Positions 9,461 to 20,987 of a stretch of DNA of 64,000 bases are shown piece after piece. The stretch's first letter is position 1. Every line of letters starts with the position of its first letter. The translations under genes were made by a program, and so were the position numbers. Below the pieces are notes generated by a model, which did no database searches, was not told the origin of the DNA, and saw only the letters and a list, made by a program, of their open reading frames with translations. This stretch comes from Yersinia frederiksenii ATCC 33641 (lineage in GTDB: Bacteria; Pseudomonadota; Gammaproteobacteria; Enterobacterales; Enterobacteriaceae), in contig NZ_KN150731.1 in assembly GCF_000754805.1 (NCBI RefSeq), forward strand, positions 1,444,492 through 1,508,491, written 5' to 3'.

Positions 9461-10861
9461 TTAGAAGCTGGCATTTCTCGGAGTACGAGGGAATGGAATA
9501 ACATCCCGAACGTTTTGAACCCCCGTTACATATGAGATCAAACGCTCAAATCCAAGGCCAAAACCTGAATGTGGCACAGTGCCATAGCGACGAAGGTCAC
9601 GATACCACCAATAATCTTCTTTATTGAGACCCATTTCAGCCAGACGTGCATCCAGAACATCCAAACGTTCTTCACGCTGTGAACCACCGATGATTTCGCC
9701 GATACCCGGAGCCAGGACATCCATCGCCGCTACGGTTTTACCATCTTCATTCATCCGCATATAGAAGGCTTTGATATCTTTCGGGTAGTTCTTAACCACC
9801 ACGGGCGCTTTAAAGTGTTTCTCAGCTAAATAGCGCTCGTGTTCAGAAGACAAATCAATGCCCCAAGACACATCATTTTCAAATTTCTGGCCCGAGGCCA
9901 GCAAGATTTCAATGGCGTCGGTATAGTCAACCTGAGCAAAGTCAGAGGTCACAAAACGTTGTAAACGATCGACGGCATCTTTATCTACACGCTCAGCAAA
10001 GAATTTCATGTCATCAGCGCGTTCGTTCAGCACGGCCTGGAAAACATATTTCAACATTTTCTCGGCCAAACCGGCGACATCATCCAATGAAGCAAAAGCA
10101 ACTTCAGGTTCTACCATCCAGAATTCAGCCAAATGACGGCTAGTATTGGAGTTTTCCGCCCGGAAAGTTGGGCCGAAAGTGTAAACTTTTGATAACGCAC
10201 AGGCGTAGGTTTCACCATTCAACTGACCGGATACTGTCAGGAAAGCTTCTTTACCGAAAAAGTCTTCGCTGAAATCGATGGCACCCGTATCTGTGCGTGG
10301 CAGATTTTCCAAATCCAAGGTGGATACACGGAACATCTCGCCAGCACCTTCGGTATCTGAGGCGGTAATCAATGGGGTAGAAACCCAGAAATAGCCATTC
10401 TCATCGAAGAAACGGTGAATGGCTTGCGCCAATGTATGACGAACACGAGCAACTGCACCGATCAAGTTGGTCCGTGGGCGCAAGTGCGCAACTTCACGCA
10501 GATACTCGATACTGTGGCGTTTTGCTGCCATTGGGTAGGTGTCGGGATCATCTACCCAACCAACCACTTTGATAGCCGTGGCCTGAATTTCAAAACTTTG
10601 GCCTTCACCTGGTGATGCAACCACCGTCCCGGTGACTTCAACAGAACAGCCGGTAGTCAGATGCAGTACTTCATCCTGATAATTCGGCAAAGTATTATTC
10701 ACGACGGCCTGTAACGGGTCAAAGCAGGAACCGTCATAAACGGCAACGAAGGAGATACCCGCTTTAGAATCTCTCCGGGTACGCACCCAACCGCGCACGG
10801 TGACTTCACTGTCAACCGCAGCACGGCCTTGCAGTACGTCGACTACAGGCACTACGCTCAT
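9461..10861 (-). CDS. asnS: Asparaginyl-tRNA synthetase
   Basis: Charges tRNA-Asn with asparagine. The 466-residue length equals E. coli AsnS. An N-terminal OB-fold anticodon-binding domain (about residues 1-110, [12 protein letters not shown]) is followed by a class II catalytic domain. Motif 2 includes [21 protein letters not shown] and motif 3 is GFGLGFERL near the C-terminus. The start [12 protein letters not shown] at 10861 follows an AGAGA stretch. Expected to be monocistronic, with its own terminator at 9401-9428. Confidence 0.97.
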   Translation of the reverse strand: MSVVPVVDVLQGRAAVDSEVTVRGWVRTRRDSKAGISFVAVYDGSCFDPLQAVVNNTLPNYQDEVLHLTTGCSVEVTGTVVASPGEGQSFEIQATAIKVVGWVDDPDTYPMAAKRHSIEYLREVAHLRPRTNLIGAVARVRHTLAQAIHRFFDENGYFWVSTPLITASDTEGAGEMFRVSTLDLENLPRTDTGAIDFSEDFFGKEAFLTVSGQLNGETYACALSKVYTFGPTFRAENSNTSRHLAEFWMVEPEVAFASLDDVAGLAEKMLKYVFQAVLNERADDMKFFAERVDKDAVDRLQRFVTSDFAQVDYTDAIEILLASGQKFENDVSWGIDLSSEHERYLAEKHFKAPVVVKNYPKDIKAFYMRMNEDGKTVAAMDVLAPGIGEIIGGSQREERLDVLDARLAEMGLNKEDYWWYRDLRRYGTVPHSGFGLGFERLISYVTGVQNVRDVIPFPRTPRNASF

Positions 10862-11070
10862 AGATTTCTCTCTTTAATAAATAGTTTTATAGAAATAGTT
10901 AATAACCCAACAAAATGGGGATGTTGCTATGTTACTTGCGGCGGTGCAGGACACAAGTAGAAATCACCAGATCAGTGCAACATTTCTATGGTTAGCTTAA
11001 ATAAAGACGGCATAAATCGAGCGGGAGTTTAATGGGGGCAATAATGAGGGGGAAAAACCTGTCTGTGAGA

Positions 11071-11103
11071 TGAATCGCCGGGCAGAATTGGCCCGACGAT
11101 TCA
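11071..11103 (-). terminator. Hairpin after pncB
   Basis: TGAATCG-CGGGC pairs with GCCCG-ACGATTCA just after the pncB stop. There is no immediate U tract, so termination strength is uncertain. Confidence 0.5.
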
Positions 11104-11122
11104 TAAACACAGGTGCAATAGA

Positions 11123-12328
11123 CTAACTGGCTTTCTTTATCAGCGGCAGGGCAAATGCTTCACGTAACTCATCAACAAAAGCCGGGTCGTGGCAAATGGT
11201 TTTACCGGGACTATCAGAAAGCTTAGCCACGGGTTTATCGTTACATTCGACCAACTTAATAACAATATTAAGTGGCTTGACGCTGGGAATATCGCAAGTT
11301 AGGCGGGTACCAATACCGAATACCAATTTAATCCGCTGATAGAAGTGGCGATATAGCGAGAGCGCTTTTTCCAGATCTAAATTATCGGAGAACACCAACG
11401 TCTTGCTCATAGGGTCAATACCCAGCTTTTCATAATGGGCGATAGCTTTTTCACCCCATTCAACGGGATCACCAGAGTCATGGCGCAATCCCTGGTAGCG
11501 CTTAGCGAATGTCTCATCAAAATCACGCAGGAATGCATCCATCGCAATACAGTCGGTTAATGCAACCCCAAGTTGGTCGGGATATTCATCTAGCCAAACT
11601 TGCAGTGCAACGCGCTGACTGTTGGCCAGAACCGGGCTTATCTGCTGGTGAGCCTGGAACCATTCATGGGCCTGAGTACCTACCGGCGTTAAAGCTAACT
11701 CGCGCGCTAAATCATAATTACTGGTGCCGACCAGGTAGGGGAACTCGTCTTTTAAGCTGCTAACAATGGCATGTTGTATCTCGCGTGAGAAACGACGACG
11801 TGTACCAAAGTCCATTAATTTGAAATGAGTAATATCGATATCAGCACTGAGCGCTTTAAATTGCTGAAGTTTATTACGCAATTGCTTGACGGCTTGAGCG
11901 GCGGTGACATGTACAGAACGACGGCGATGTACGATTTCACTGATTACTGCCAGCAATGGCACTTCCCATAGAATCGTTTCACACCACAGCCCGGTAATGC
12001 GAATATCTAATTTCCCATCTTTATTTAATACGCTGACTTGCTCAGGATTAAAACGAAAATCCCGTAGCCAGTCCAGATAGTCATCCTGAAAGAAGGGTAA
12101 ACTTGAGAGGTAGATAAACTCATCATCGGTCAATGCCAATTGGCTCATCAGTGTTATTTGATGGCGGATTTCGTCGGCATATTCGCCCAACAGCTCATCA
12201 CCACGGCAGCGAAACTCCGCAGCAACAGTAATATGGCGATAACGATGGAACACTGCTTGTTGCATATGGAGCTTATAAGCATCCGTATCAAGCAATGAAG
12301 TCAAAATCGGTGAGGCGTCTTGGGTCAT
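11123..12328 (-). CDS. pncB: Nicotinate phosphoribosyltransferase
   Basis: Converts nicotinate + PRPP (+ ATP) to nicotinate mononucleotide in the NAD salvage pathway. The 401-residue product starts [39 protein letters not shown] is the family N-terminal motif. Other family segments are [27 protein letters not shown] and [10 protein letters not shown]. The start at 12328 matches other Yersinia and E. coli proteins; the open frame continues 15 codons upstream to a less conserved ATG. In E. coli the gene is repressed by NadR, but I could not find a convincing NadR box here. Confidence 0.96.
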   Translation of the reverse strand: MTQDASPILTSLLDTDAYKLHMQQAVFHRYRHITVAAEFRCRGDELLGEYADEIRHQITLMSQLALTDDEFIYLSSLPFFQDDYLDWLRDFRFNPEQVSVLNKDGKLDIRITGLWCETILWEVPLLAVISEIVHRRRSVHVTAAQAVKQLRNKLQQFKALSADIDITHFKLMDFGTRRRFSREIQHAIVSSLKDEFPYLVGTSNYDLARELALTPVGTQAHEWFQAHQQISPVLANSQRVALQVWLDEYPDQLGVALTDCIAMDAFLRDFDETFAKRYQGLRHDSGDPVEWGEKAIAHYEKLGIDPMSKTLVFSDNLDLEKALSLYRHFYQRIKLVFGIGTRLTCDIPSVKPLNIVIKLVECNDKPVAKLSDSPGKTICHDPAFVDELREAFALPLIKKAS

Positions 12329-13061
12329 GGCGCTATACAGCATCCTCGTAGGAGCATTTTCCACAGTCGGCATAATCTAAAAGTTGCAGGAGTATACCGG
12401 TATTATCCTGTTATTGAAGCCTCATCACACCATAAATGCTAATCAGAGGTCTAGGATTAAACGTGCCATTACCCGTGAAGTCACTCTTTTCTTAAATGTG
12501 TTATGAGATAAAAGCTAACTTTTTAGGTATTTAGATAATGAAGGAGGAATATTGTCTTAAAAAATATAGGGTTATTAACTTGAGTAGAATATCGACAAAG
12601 CGTAAGTTTTTATGTCTACGACATGGAAAATGTATCTTATGTATTTCCCCATCATTATATTTGCATTTCTTAACAATTATTTAATTTTAGTCAAAACGAG
12701 GCGAAATTTTAATAAGGAGTAACTATAAAGGAGGGCTAGCTGGTTTGGTGTCCTTTTATAGATTTGTTGGCTATTTTTAGTCCAGATAAAAACGTGGGGT
12801 TGTTGTAGTGATTAAGTGAGTATCTGCTTCGCTATGTTTACTCTTATTAATGTGCAGTCTGTTTTCTGTTCGATACAGAATTTGCCGCAATAGCACAGGT
12901 TCTCAACTGGGATTTTCTTGCAATTGTGATACATTGAAAAGCTATCTGAGTCTGAGGGCAAAGCCACTGGCAGCCTTGTATTTAGCCTAATGTTTTGGGC
13001 CCCAACAGCCATAATTACAGACTTGGTAATCATATTCACTGAAGACGTCAAAAGGGTTTCT
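12329..13061. other. Unusually long AT-rich pncB-pepN intergenic region
   Basis: The 733 bp between the divergent pncB and pepN is much longer than I would expect at this junction. It must contain both promoters. It also holds a possible 36-codon ORF (12612-12722) and, directly after its stop, an imperfect inverted repeat CTATAAAGGA / TCCTTTTATAG (12723-12761). No tRNA, IS or known riboswitch was recognised. Confidence 0.5.
12612..12722 (+). CDS. Candidate small membrane protein (36 aa)
   Basis: Too short for routine ORF calling. The 36-residue translation reads MSTTWKMYLMYFPIII, then FAFLNNYLILV, then KTRRNFNKE: a single strongly hydrophobic helix followed by a basic tail, the layout of bacterial single-pass small proteins with the C-terminus inside. 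The stop TAA directly abuts an inverted repeat at 12723-12761. Against it: the Shine-Dalgarno is weak (only TAAG upstream), the region is AT-rich so a hydrophobic ORF can arise by chance, and I recognise no homologue. Confidence 0.3.
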   Translation: MSTTWKMYLMYFPIIIFAFLNNYLILVKTRRNFNKE

Positions 13062-15677
13062 ATGACACAACAGCCGCAAGTTAAATACCGTCACGATTAT
13101 AAATCGCCGGATTACACTATCACCGATATCGATCTGGACTTCGTGCTAGATGCACAAAAAACGACGGTAACGGCGGTCAGCAAAGTAAAATGTCAGGGAA
13201 CAGATGGAGCACCGTTGATATTAAATGGTGAAGATCTCACTTTAGTGAGCCTTAGTGTTGATGGGCAAGCATGGCCGCATTATCAGATACAGGATAACGT
13301 GCTGGTCATCGAACAACTGCCGGCGAATTTCACACTGACCATTGTTAATGATATTCATCCTGCGACCAACAGTGCACTTGAGGGGTTATATCTTTCCGGC
13401 GAAGCATTGTGCACACAGTGTGAAGCCGAAGGTTTTCGTCATATTACCTATTATTTAGACCGCCCTGATGTACTTGCGCGTTTTACTACGCGCATTGTTG
13501 CCGATAAATCGCTTTATCCTTATTTGCTCTCCAACGGTAATCCGGTGGGGAAAGGCACTTTAGACGATGGTCGCCATTGGGTTAAATGGGAAGACCCATT
13601 CCCAAAACCTTGCTATCTGTTTGCTTTGGTCGCCGGTGATTTTGATGTTTTACGCGATAAGTTCATTACCCGTTCTGGTCGCGAAGTTGCGCTGGAACTT
13701 TTTGTTGACCGTGGCAATTTAGACCGCGCCGATTGGGCGATGACCTCGTTGAAGAATTCGATGAAATGGGATGAGACCCGTTTCGGCCTGGAATATGACC
13801 TCGACATTTATATGATTGTTGCGGTTGATTTCTTCAATATGGGGGCCATGGAAAATAAAGGGTTGAATGTATTTAACTCAAAATATGTTTTGGCAAAAGC
13901 AGAAACGGCGACAGATAAAGACTATCTGAATATTGAAGCGGTTATTGGCCATGAATATTTCCATAACTGGACAGGTAACCGAGTAACTTGTCGCGATTGG
14001 TTCCAGTTAAGTTTGAAAGAAGGGCTAACGGTATTCCGTGATCAGGAGTTCAGCTCTGATTTAGGGTCACGTTCGGTTAATCGCATAGAAAACGTGCGAG
14101 TCATGCGTGCGGCACAGTTTGCAGAAGATGCCAGCCCAATGGCCCATGCTATTCGGCCAGATAAAGTTATCGAGATGAACAACTTCTACACGTTGACGGT
14201 GTACGAGAAAGGTTCAGAAGTTATCCGCATGATGCATACTTTGCTGGGTGAACAGCAATTCCAGGCAGGTATGCAACTCTATTTTGAGCGCCACGATGGC
14301 AGCGCCGCCACCTGTGATGATTTTGTCCAGGCCATGGAAGATGCATCAAATGTCGATTTATCTTTATTCCGCCGCTGGTATAGCCAATCGGGAACGCCAA
14401 TCCTGACTGTACGTGATGATTATGATGCGGAAAAACAGCAATATCATCTGCATGTGAGCCAGAAAACATTACCAACGGCCGACCAGCCGGAAAAACTGCC
14501 CTTGCATATCCCATTGGATATTGAGTTATATGACAACAAAGGCAATGTTATTGCGTTACAGAGAAATGGCTTGCCGGTTCATCATGTCCTGAATGTGACA
14601 GAAGCGGAACAGACTTTTACCTTTGATAATGTTGAACATACGCCGATCCCGTCTCTGCTGCGTGAGTTCTCTGCACCGGTTAAATTGGATTACACCTACA
14701 GTGATCAGCAACTGACTTTCCTGATGCAGCATGCGCGCAATGAATTCTCCCGTTGGGATGCGGCACAAAGTTTGTTGGCCACCTATATCAAGCTTAATGT
14801 TGCCAAATACCAACAGAAACAGCCGCTGAGTTTACCTAATCATGTGGCTGATGCTTTCCGCGCAATATTGCTTGATGAAAATCTTGATCCGGCTTTAGCC
14901 GCACAGATTCTGACATTGCCGTCAGAAAATGAAATTGCAGAGCTGTTTACCACTATTGATCCACAGGCGATCAGTGCGGTGCATGAGGCGATTACTCGTT
15001 GCCTGGCCCAAGAACTGTCTGATGAACTGTTGGCTGTCTATGTGGCGAATATCACCCCAGTCTATCGTATTGAGCACAGTGATATCGCTAAACGGGCATT
15101 GCGCAATACCTGCTTGAATTATCTGGCGTTTGGTGATGCCGAGTTTGCTAATAAACTGGTCTCTTCGCAATATCACCAAGCCGATAATATGACCGACTCG
15201 CTGGCCGCATTAGCCGCATCAGTGGCGGCACAACTGCCATGCCGGGATGAGTTACTGGCAGCCTTTGATGTACGCTGGAATCATGATGGTCTGGTAATGG
15301 ATAAATGGTTTGCTCTGCAAGCAACCAGTCCGGCTGCAGATGTTTTGGCACAAGTCCGCGGGTTGCTTAAACACCCAGCGTTTAGCTTGAGCAATCCAAA
15401 CCGCACTCGTTCATTGATTGGTAGTTTTGCTTCCGGCAACCCAGCGGCATTCCATGCCATTGATGGCAGCGGTTATCAATTTTTGGTGGAAATACTCAGT
15501 GACTTGAATACCCGTAACCCACAGGTTGCGGCCCGCTTGATTGAGCCACTGATTCGTTTGAAACGCTATGATTCAGGGCGTCAAGCGCTGATGCGCCAAG
15601 CATTGGAACAGTTGAAAATGCTGGAAAATTTATCGGGTGACCTGTACGAGAAGATAACCAAGGCATTAGCCGCATAA
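13062..15677 (+). CDS. pepN: Aminopeptidase N
   Basis: Cytosolic M1-family zinc aminopeptidase, the main broad-specificity aminopeptidase finishing ATP-dependent protein breakdown. The 871 residues match the E. coli enzyme (870). The substrate N-terminus recognition motif GAMEN is at residues 261-265, and the zinc site HEYFH at 297-301 is completed by the downstream Glu in LKEGLTVF. The start MTQQPQVKYRHDYKSPDY at 13062 was chosen by family length; the 24 preceding in-frame codons are unsupported. Neighbour pyrD follows in the same direction. Confidence 0.97.
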   Translation: MTQQPQVKYRHDYKSPDYTITDIDLDFVLDAQKTTVTAVSKVKCQGTDGAPLILNGEDLTLVSLSVDGQAWPHYQIQDNVLVIEQLPANFTLTIVNDIHPATNSALEGLYLSGEALCTQCEAEGFRHITYYLDRPDVLARFTTRIVADKSLYPYLLSNGNPVGKGTLDDGRHWVKWEDPFPKPCYLFALVAGDFDVLRDKFITRSGREVALELFVDRGNLDRADWAMTSLKNSMKWDETRFGLEYDLDIYMIVAVDFFNMGAMENKGLNVFNSKYVLAKAETATDKDYLNIEAVIGHEYFHNWTGNRVTCRDWFQLSLKEGLTVFRDQEFSSDLGSRSVNRIENVRVMRAAQFAEDASPMAHAIRPDKVIEMNNFYTLTVYEKGSEVIRMMHTLLGEQQFQAGMQLYFERHDGSAATCDDFVQAMEDASNVDLSLFRRWYSQSGTPILTVRDDYDAEKQQYHLHVSQKTLPTADQPEKLPLHIPLDIELYDNKGNVIALQRNGLPVHHVLNVTEAEQTFTFDNVEHTPIPSLLREFSAPVKLDYTYSDQQLTFLMQHARNEFSRWDAAQSLLATYIKLNVAKYQQKQPLSLPNHVADAFRAILLDENLDPALAAQILTLPSENEIAELFTTIDPQAISAVHEAITRCLAQELSDELLAVYVANITPVYRIEHSDIAKRALRNTCLNYLAFGDAEFANKLVSSQYHQADNMTDSLAALAASVAAQLPCRDELLAAFDVRWNHDGLVMDKWFALQATSPAADVLAQVRGLLKHPAFSLSNPNRTRSLIGSFASGNPAAFHAIDGSGYQFLVEILSDLNTRNPQVAARLIEPLIRLKRYDSGRQALMRQALEQLKMLENLSGDLYEKITKALAA

Positions 15678-15767
15678 GTCGTTTTGTATCATCAATAGAG
15701 GACAGCATGCCCTCTATTGATGACTAACCTCGATCGGTAATACCACCATTCTTTCTATGGCTTTACT

Positions 15768-15783
15768 TCGCAAACGTTTACTT
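15768..15783 (+). promoter_or_regulatory. PurR-like operator upstream of pyrD
   Basis: The sequence TCGCAAACGTTTACTT closely matches the PurR consensus ACGCAAACGTTTGCGT, including the central AAACGTTT. It lies about 65 bp before the pyrD start. E. coli pyrD is a known PurR target, so repression by purine-loaded PurR is likely here too. Confidence 0.75.
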
Positions 15784-15846
15784 TCCTGAAAGATGAATTT
15801 ACCATTCCCGCATCAACGGCTTGTCATCGCTCGCTCAGGAGATTAC

Positions 15847-16857
15847 ATGTACTATCCTCTCGTCAAAAAAGCACTCTTTCAGCTTGATCCAGAACGTGCC
15901 CATGAGTTTACTTTCCGCCAGTTAAAACGAATTACCGGCTCACCGCTTGAATTTTTGGTCCGTCAGTCTGTGCCAACCAAACCGGTAAGTTGTATGGGAT
16001 TGTCTTTCAAAAACCCACTCGGCCTGGCTGCAGGTCTGGATAAAGACGGTGAGTGTATTGATGCTCTGGGGGCAATGGGGTTTGGTTTTATCGAAGTAGG
16101 GACGGTGACCCCACGGCCGCAGCCAGGTAATGATAAACCCAGACTCTTTAGGATCGTTGAAGCCGAAGGTTTGATCAACCGTATGGGATTTAATAACCAC
16201 GGTGTTGATAACTTAATTGAAAACGTTAAGAAATCATATTTTGGCGGTATTTTAGGTATTAATATTGGTAAGAATAAAGATACGCCAGTAGAACAAGGTA
16301 AAGACGATTACTTGATTTGTATGGATAAAATTTATCCTTACGCTGGATATATTGCGATTAATATCTCTTCACCAAATACACCTGGGTTACGAGCTTTGCA
16401 GTATGGTGAGGCATTAGATGATCTGTTAGCCGCAATTAAAAATAAACAAACTGAATTACATCAGCGGCATCATAAGTATGTTCCTGTAGCTGTAAAGATC
16501 GCGCCGGATCTTACCGAAGAGGAATTGATCCAAATAGCTGACAGTTTGGTTCGCCATAATATAGATGGTGTTATTGCCACTAATACAACTTTAGATCGTT
16601 CCCTCATTCAGGGATTAAATTATTGCGAACAAGCCGGTGGTTTAAGTGGCCGCCCATTACAATTACGTAGTACAGAAGTGATTCGTCGTTTATCGCAAGA
16701 GTTGCAAGGACGTCTGCCTATTATCGGTGTGGGTGGAATTGATTCTGTCACGGCTGCTCGTGAAAAAATGGCAGCGGGTGCTTCATTGATTCAAATTTAT
16801 TCCGGATTTATCTTCCGTGGACCAGGTTTGATTAAAAATATCGTTACTCATATCTAA
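15847..16857 (+). CDS. pyrD: Dihydroorotate dehydrogenase (quinone), class 2
   Basis: Inner-membrane-associated flavoenzyme that oxidises dihydroorotate to orotate and reduces quinone in pyrimidine synthesis. The 336 residues equal E. coli PyrD. The N-terminal amphipathic helix for membrane contact ([23 protein letters not shown]) is present, with FMN/substrate motifs [34 protein letters not shown] and GVGGI. The ATG at 15847 follows AGGAG; an upstream in-frame extension lacks support. A PurR-like box lies upstream. Confidence 0.97.
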   Translation: MYYPLVKKALFQLDPERAHEFTFRQLKRITGSPLEFLVRQSVPTKPVSCMGLSFKNPLGLAAGLDKDGECIDALGAMGFGFIEVGTVTPRPQPGNDKPRLFRIVEAEGLINRMGFNNHGVDNLIENVKKSYFGGILGINIGKNKDTPVEQGKDDYLICMDKIYPYAGYIAINISSPNTPGLRALQYGEALDDLLAAIKNKQTELHQRHHKYVPVAVKIAPDLTEEELIQIADSLVRHNIDGVIATNTTLDRSLIQGLNYCEQAGGLSGRPLQLRSTEVIRRLSQELQGRLPIIGVGGIDSVTAAREKMAAGASLIQIYSGFIFRGPGLIKNIVTHI

Positions 16858-17031
16858 TTATTTATCTTCTTTACTTGCCTGGGGGTTTATTTATTCCCCC
16901 AGCTCGTCTATATTTTGTTCCTATAGATTAAATATACATCAAAGACCTTATATGAATTTAGTCTCATTTGGCGGATGAAAATCTTGCTCATTGAGTTAAT
17001 GATGTTGGCGGCAAAGTGGGAAGGATAAAAT

Positions 17032-17583
17032 ATGCGGATTAAACCAGACGATAAATGGCGTTGGTATTTTGATACCGAACATGACCGCCTCATGTTGGAT
17101 TTAGCTAATGGTATGATCTTTCGCTCGCGTTTCCCGTCAAAAATGTTAACCCCAGATGCTTTTGCTGACTCCGCATTTTGTGTTGATGATGCCGCGCTTT
17201 ATTTTGAATTTGAAGATCAATGTCGCCAAATTAAAATGGGCCATGAGCAACGTTCAGAATTGATATTAAATGCTTTGGTCGCGTTTCGTTTTCTAAAACC
17301 TTTAATGCCTAAAAGCTGGTATTTTGCACAACAGCCAAAAGCTTGGTTGCCACAGAATGCTGAACTGGCGACAGTAAAAGTATTGGATAGCGGTGAAGAT
17401 ATTAGTTTGTTGGTGGTTGAATCAGGTGACTCTGCCAGCTTATGTTTATTGGCACAATCTCAGGTGGTATTAGCAGGACGTCAGTTAGTATTGGGTGATG
17501 CAATAAAGATAATGAATGACCGTTTGTTGCCGCTGGTGATTGAACAGACCTACACCGCGCCAGCTTACGACCGGGCGATGTAA
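17032..17583 (+). CDS. zapC: Cell division protein ZapC
   Basis: Cytosolic FtsZ-associated protein that promotes bundling of FtsZ protofilaments at the Z-ring. The 183-residue product (E. coli 180) starts [28 protein letters not shown], the conserved family N-terminus, and has the YcbW fold with a C-terminal beta-rich half. A GGAAGG stretch lies upstream of the ATG. It sits between pyrD and ycbX as in E. coli. There is no signal peptide or membrane segment. Confidence 0.93.
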   Translation: MRIKPDDKWRWYFDTEHDRLMLDLANGMIFRSRFPSKMLTPDAFADSAFCVDDAALYFEFEDQCRQIKMGHEQRSELILNALVAFRFLKPLMPKSWYFAQQPKAWLPQNAELATVKVLDSGEDISLLVVESGDSASLCLLAQSQVVLAGRQLVLGDAIKIMNDRLLPLVIEQTYTAPAYDRAM

Positions 17584-17645
17584 TATCCATTATCTTTCAA
17601 GCTACAGTCGTGGTGACTACCTTACTGAAGTAAGTTAGTCGTGGT
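17584..17645. repeat. Truncated ERIC-like / hairpin sequence between zapC and ycbX
   Basis: Directly after the zapC stop the sequence resembles one end of an ERIC element (TATC..ATCTTTCAAGCTACAG). A hairpin GACTACCTTAC / GTAAGTTAGTC follows, between the convergent genes. It may act as a transcription end, but no T tract is seen. Confidence 0.4.
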
Positions 17646-17649
17646 TCTC

Positions 17650-18762
17650 TTATTTACCGCTGAGTGTAATATCCCCTTTAGGGATACAACTGCAACAAAG
17701 AATCGTCCCGTCATTACCGATAGCACTCTGTTTTAAAGGTGCGACATCGCCATTGATTAATGTAATTCGACAGCTGCCACATATCCCCGCCCGACAAGAG
17801 TAAGGTATACGGATATTTTGTTGTTCCAATTGCTCTAATAATACCTGTTGATTATTACCATTAAAGCGGATGCCATTATATTCAATAGACAGCGTTTTGG
17901 ATTGATCCTGTGGCGCGGCTAAACTTTCAACCACAGTACCGGCACTATAGGGACGTGGAGGTTTGGTTGAAAGAATTTCGACTTCATCCCCAACCCGAAT
18001 AATCCCACTGTTTCTGGCCACCATATTTTGGCCAAAGTCGATATCACCATTTTCAGCGGTTCGGAATGTCTGCAGTGTCTGCAAAGGTTCGCCTGTGGGA
18101 TGCTTGCGACCACGTTCAACGCTGACCGTGGTTAATACACAGCGGCTGCATGGCTTAACCAAATCAAAGGTAATATCACCCACTCGGATAACCTGCCAAC
18201 TGTCTTCAGCAAAGGCACTGGCTCCGGTGACCACTAAATTGGGGCGGAACTGTTCCAGCTTAATACTGCCAGGGCAGCGCTGCTGTAATTCTTTAAATGA
18301 TGCTTCATTAATGAGCAAATAAGGGAAGCCATCAGCAAAGGAGAGTGGAATTTCCGGCATCGGTTTTACCCGGCGGGTTAATTCTGCTCCGAGCCAACGC
18401 AATTGTACTTCACGCTGAAAATAGTCGCTGAGCCAGTTGTTGATAGCGGCTGGGGCAATTAGCGCGGTAAAATGGTTGCCCCAAACTTCGGTGGGTTCCG
18501 CATTGGCTAAAAAATCATTAAAGCGGATACTGGCACTCTCGCCATCGGGGGCAGTGAGGTATAACCCGTCTGGCATTAATGCCGGGGTAAACATGACCAT
18601 CTTCGGATATTGGCGTGCAGTAATAAAAGTGCCATCCGGTTCGGTAATCATAAATACGCGGTCAAAGGCCAGTCCGCTGCTGCTAACTTGAGCATGAGAA
18701 AGCTGCAAGCCGCGCATGGATTTCACCGGATGAACGTAAAGTCGGGAGAGGGTAATCACCAT
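17650..18762 (-). CDS. ycbX: MOSC / 2Fe-2S domain protein YcbX
   Basis: Molybdenum-cofactor-dependent protein that in E. coli reduces N-hydroxylated base analogues such as 6-N-hydroxylaminopurine. The 370-residue protein has an N-terminal MOSC N-domain ([11 protein letters not shown]), a MOSC domain with the conserved Cys in [11 protein letters not shown], and a C-terminal plant-type ferredoxin domain with cluster ligands in [11 protein letters not shown] and a later Cys in CCSC. It is convergent with zapC and divergent from rlmKL. Confidence 0.93.
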   Translation of the reverse strand: MVITLSRLYVHPVKSMRGLQLSHAQVSSSGLAFDRVFMITEPDGTFITARQYPKMVMFTPALMPDGLYLTAPDGESASIRFNDFLANAEPTEVWGNHFTALIAPAAINNWLSDYFQREVQLRWLGAELTRRVKPMPEIPLSFADGFPYLLINEASFKELQQRCPGSIKLEQFRPNLVVTGASAFAEDSWQVIRVGDITFDLVKPCSRCVLTTVSVERGRKHPTGEPLQTLQTFRTAENGDIDFGQNMVARNSGIIRVGDEVEILSTKPPRPYSAGTVVESLAAPQDQSKTLSIEYNGIRFNGNNQQVLLEQLEQQNIRIPYSCRAGICGSCRITLINGDVAPLKQSAIGNDGTILCCSCIPKGDITLSGK

Positions 18763-18861
18763 TGCCTCCGTGCGAGTATTAAATTAGAGGGAGCAACTTT
18801 ATGACAAGCTGCTGGGATTAGCTATAATGCGCAACAATTTTCTTTTTGGTGATAGTGCGAT

Positions 18862-20982
18862 ATGAACTCTCTGTTTGCCAGCACGGCGCGTGGACTGGAA
18901 GAACTGTTAAAAAGCGAACTCGAAGCGCTGGGCGCTCACGACTGTAAAATAGTACAGGGTGGGGTACATTTTCAGGGCGACGATCGACTCATGTACCAAA
19001 GCCTGTTGTGGAGCCGGTTGGCTTCACGCATTTTGCTACCGCTCAACGAATTCAAAGTTTACAGTGACTTAGATTTGTACCTTGGGGTACAAGCCATTGA
19101 CTGGCCGTCAATCTTTGGTGTGGACAAAACATTTGCCGTCCATTTTAGCGGCGTAAATGACGAAATCCGTAATAGTCAGTATGGCGCATTAAAAGTAAAA
19201 GATGCCATCGTCGATAGCTTTACCCGCAAATTGGAGCAGCGCCCGACGGTTGCCAAGCAACAACCGGATATTCGGGTCAATGTGTTCCTGCAACGGGATA
19301 TGGCCAGCGTGGCGTTAGATCTTAGTGGTGAAGGTTTGCATCAGCGCGGTTATCGTGATCTGACGGGGCAGGCACCATTGAAAGAAAACCTGGCAGCGGC
19401 CATTATTCAGCGCTCAGGCTGGCAATTAGGCACACCAATGGTCGATCCAATGTGTGGTTCCGGTACGTTGCTGATTGAAGCCGCCATGATGGCCTCTGAT
19501 CGTGCACCGGGTTTGCATCGGGCACATTGGGGCTTTACGGCCTGGAGCGCATTTAACGAAGAGCTTTGGCGCGAGTTAACCACCGAAGCACAAGTGCGTG
19601 CTCGTCGTGGCTTGCAAGAAACAACGTCTCGTTTCTTTGGCTCAGATATTGACCGGCGTGTCATTGAGATGGCGCGAGCCAACGCTCGCCGTGCCGGGGT
19701 ATCAGAATTGATTACCTTTAATGCTAATGATGTCAGTAAGCTTGTGAATCCCTTGCCCGAAGGGCCGGTAGGTACGGTTATCAGTAACCCACCTTATGGT
19801 GAGCGGTTGGAAAGCGAACCGGCATTGATTGCCTTGCATAATATGCTCGGCCGCATCATGAAAAGTGCATTCGGTGGCTGGCGTTTGTCACTGTTCAGTG
19901 CATCGCCGGAATTGCTGAGCTGTTTGCAGTTACGTGCCGAGCGTGAATTTAAAGCTAAAAATGGCCCGTTGGATTGTGTACAGAAAAACTACCAGTTGGC
20001 CGCAAATCCACAGGGTACTGCCGGTGTGCAAGTGGCCGAGGATTATGCCAACCGCCTACGCAAGAATGTGAAGAAACTGGATAAGTGGGCGAAACAGCAG
20101 GGTATCGAATGCTATCGCTTGTATGATGCCGACTTGCCAGATTACAACGTGGCGGTCGATCGTTATGGTAGCAAAGTTGTGGTGCAGGAGTATGCGCCAC
20201 CGAAAACCATTGATGCACAAAAAGCGCGCCAGCGCCTGTTTGATGTGATTAATGCCACTCTGGCAGTGTTGGATTTGCCGTCAAATCAGTTGGTGTTAAA
20301 AACACGCGAACGGCAGAAAGGTAAAAACCAATACGAAAAATTGGCACAGAAGGGCGAATTCCTGCTGGTGAATGAATATAACGCCAAGCTATGGGTAAAT
20401 CTGACTGATTACCTTGATACTGGCTTATTCCTTGACCACCGCATTGCCCGTCAGATGCTGGGTAAAATGAGTCAGGGTAAAGATTTCCTTAATCTGTTCG
20501 CTTATACCGGCACGGCAAGTGTTCATGCCGGGCTGGGCGGTGCGCGTAGTACGACCACGGTCGATATGTCGCGTACTTATTTGGAATGGGCTGAGAAGAA
20601 CTTGCGTGTCAATGGCCTAACGGGTCAGCAGCACCGCTTGATTCAAGCTGACTGTCTCTCTTGGCTCAGTAATACCGATGAGCAATTCGATGTGATCTTC
20701 ATTGATCCACCGACGTTCTCCAACTCCAAGCGTATGGAGACCACCTTTGATGTTCAGCGCGACCACTTAGTGCTGATGAAAGAACTTAAACGGTTACTGC
20801 GCCGTAAGGGGACAATCATGTTCTCTAACAATAAGCGCGGTTTCCAGATGGATTTGGCCGGTATAGCAGCGTTGGGGCTGGAAGCGAAAGAAATCACAGC
20901 GCAGACGCAATCTGAAGACTTTGCCCGTAATCGTCAGATCCACAACTGTTGGCTGGTTACTCACGGCCACGAGGAAAAGTAA
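18862..20982 (+). CDS. rlmL: Bifunctional 23S rRNA methyltransferase RlmKL (m2G2445 / m7G2069)
   Basis: Fused enzyme that methylates G2445 (N2) and G2069 (N7) of 23S rRNA. The 706 residues hold an N-terminal THUMP domain (about 45-155), the RlmL methyltransferase domain with [14 protein letters not shown] and catalytic NPPYGER at Asn309, and a C-terminal RlmK domain with [12 protein letters not shown] and [10 protein letters not shown]. No frameshift splits the halves. The ATG at 18862 matches the conserved [20 protein letters not shown] start. uup begins 5 bp after the stop, so the two are co-transcribed. Confidence 0.96.
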   Translation: MNSLFASTARGLEELLKSELEALGAHDCKIVQGGVHFQGDDRLMYQSLLWSRLASRILLPLNEFKVYSDLDLYLGVQAIDWPSIFGVDKTFAVHFSGVNDEIRNSQYGALKVKDAIVDSFTRKLEQRPTVAKQQPDIRVNVFLQRDMASVALDLSGEGLHQRGYRDLTGQAPLKENLAAAIIQRSGWQLGTPMVDPMCGSGTLLIEAAMMASDRAPGLHRAHWGFTAWSAFNEELWRELTTEAQVRARRGLQETTSRFFGSDIDRRVIEMARANARRAGVSELITFNANDVSKLVNPLPEGPVGTVISNPPYGERLESEPALIALHNMLGRIMKSAFGGWRLSLFSASPELLSCLQLRAEREFKAKNGPLDCVQKNYQLAANPQGTAGVQVAEDYANRLRKNVKKLDKWAKQQGIECYRLYDADLPDYNVAVDRYGSKVVVQEYAPPKTIDAQKARQRLFDVINATLAVLDLPSNQLVLKTRERQKGKNQYEKLAQKGEFLLVNEYNAKLWVNLTDYLDTGLFLDHRIARQMLGKMSQGKDFLNLFAYTGTASVHAGLGGARSTTTVDMSRTYLEWAEKNLRVNGLTGQQHRLIQADCLSWLSNTDEQFDVIFIDPPTFSNSKRMETTFDVQRDHLVLMKELKRLLRRKGTIMFSNNKRGFQMDLAGIAALGLEAKEITAQTQSEDFARNRQIHNCWLVTHGHEEK

Positions 20983-20987
20983 AAACT

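Noticed and set aside
12329-12600. NadR operator upstream of pncB
   Set aside because: No TGTTTA-N6-TAAACA-type palindrome could be found.
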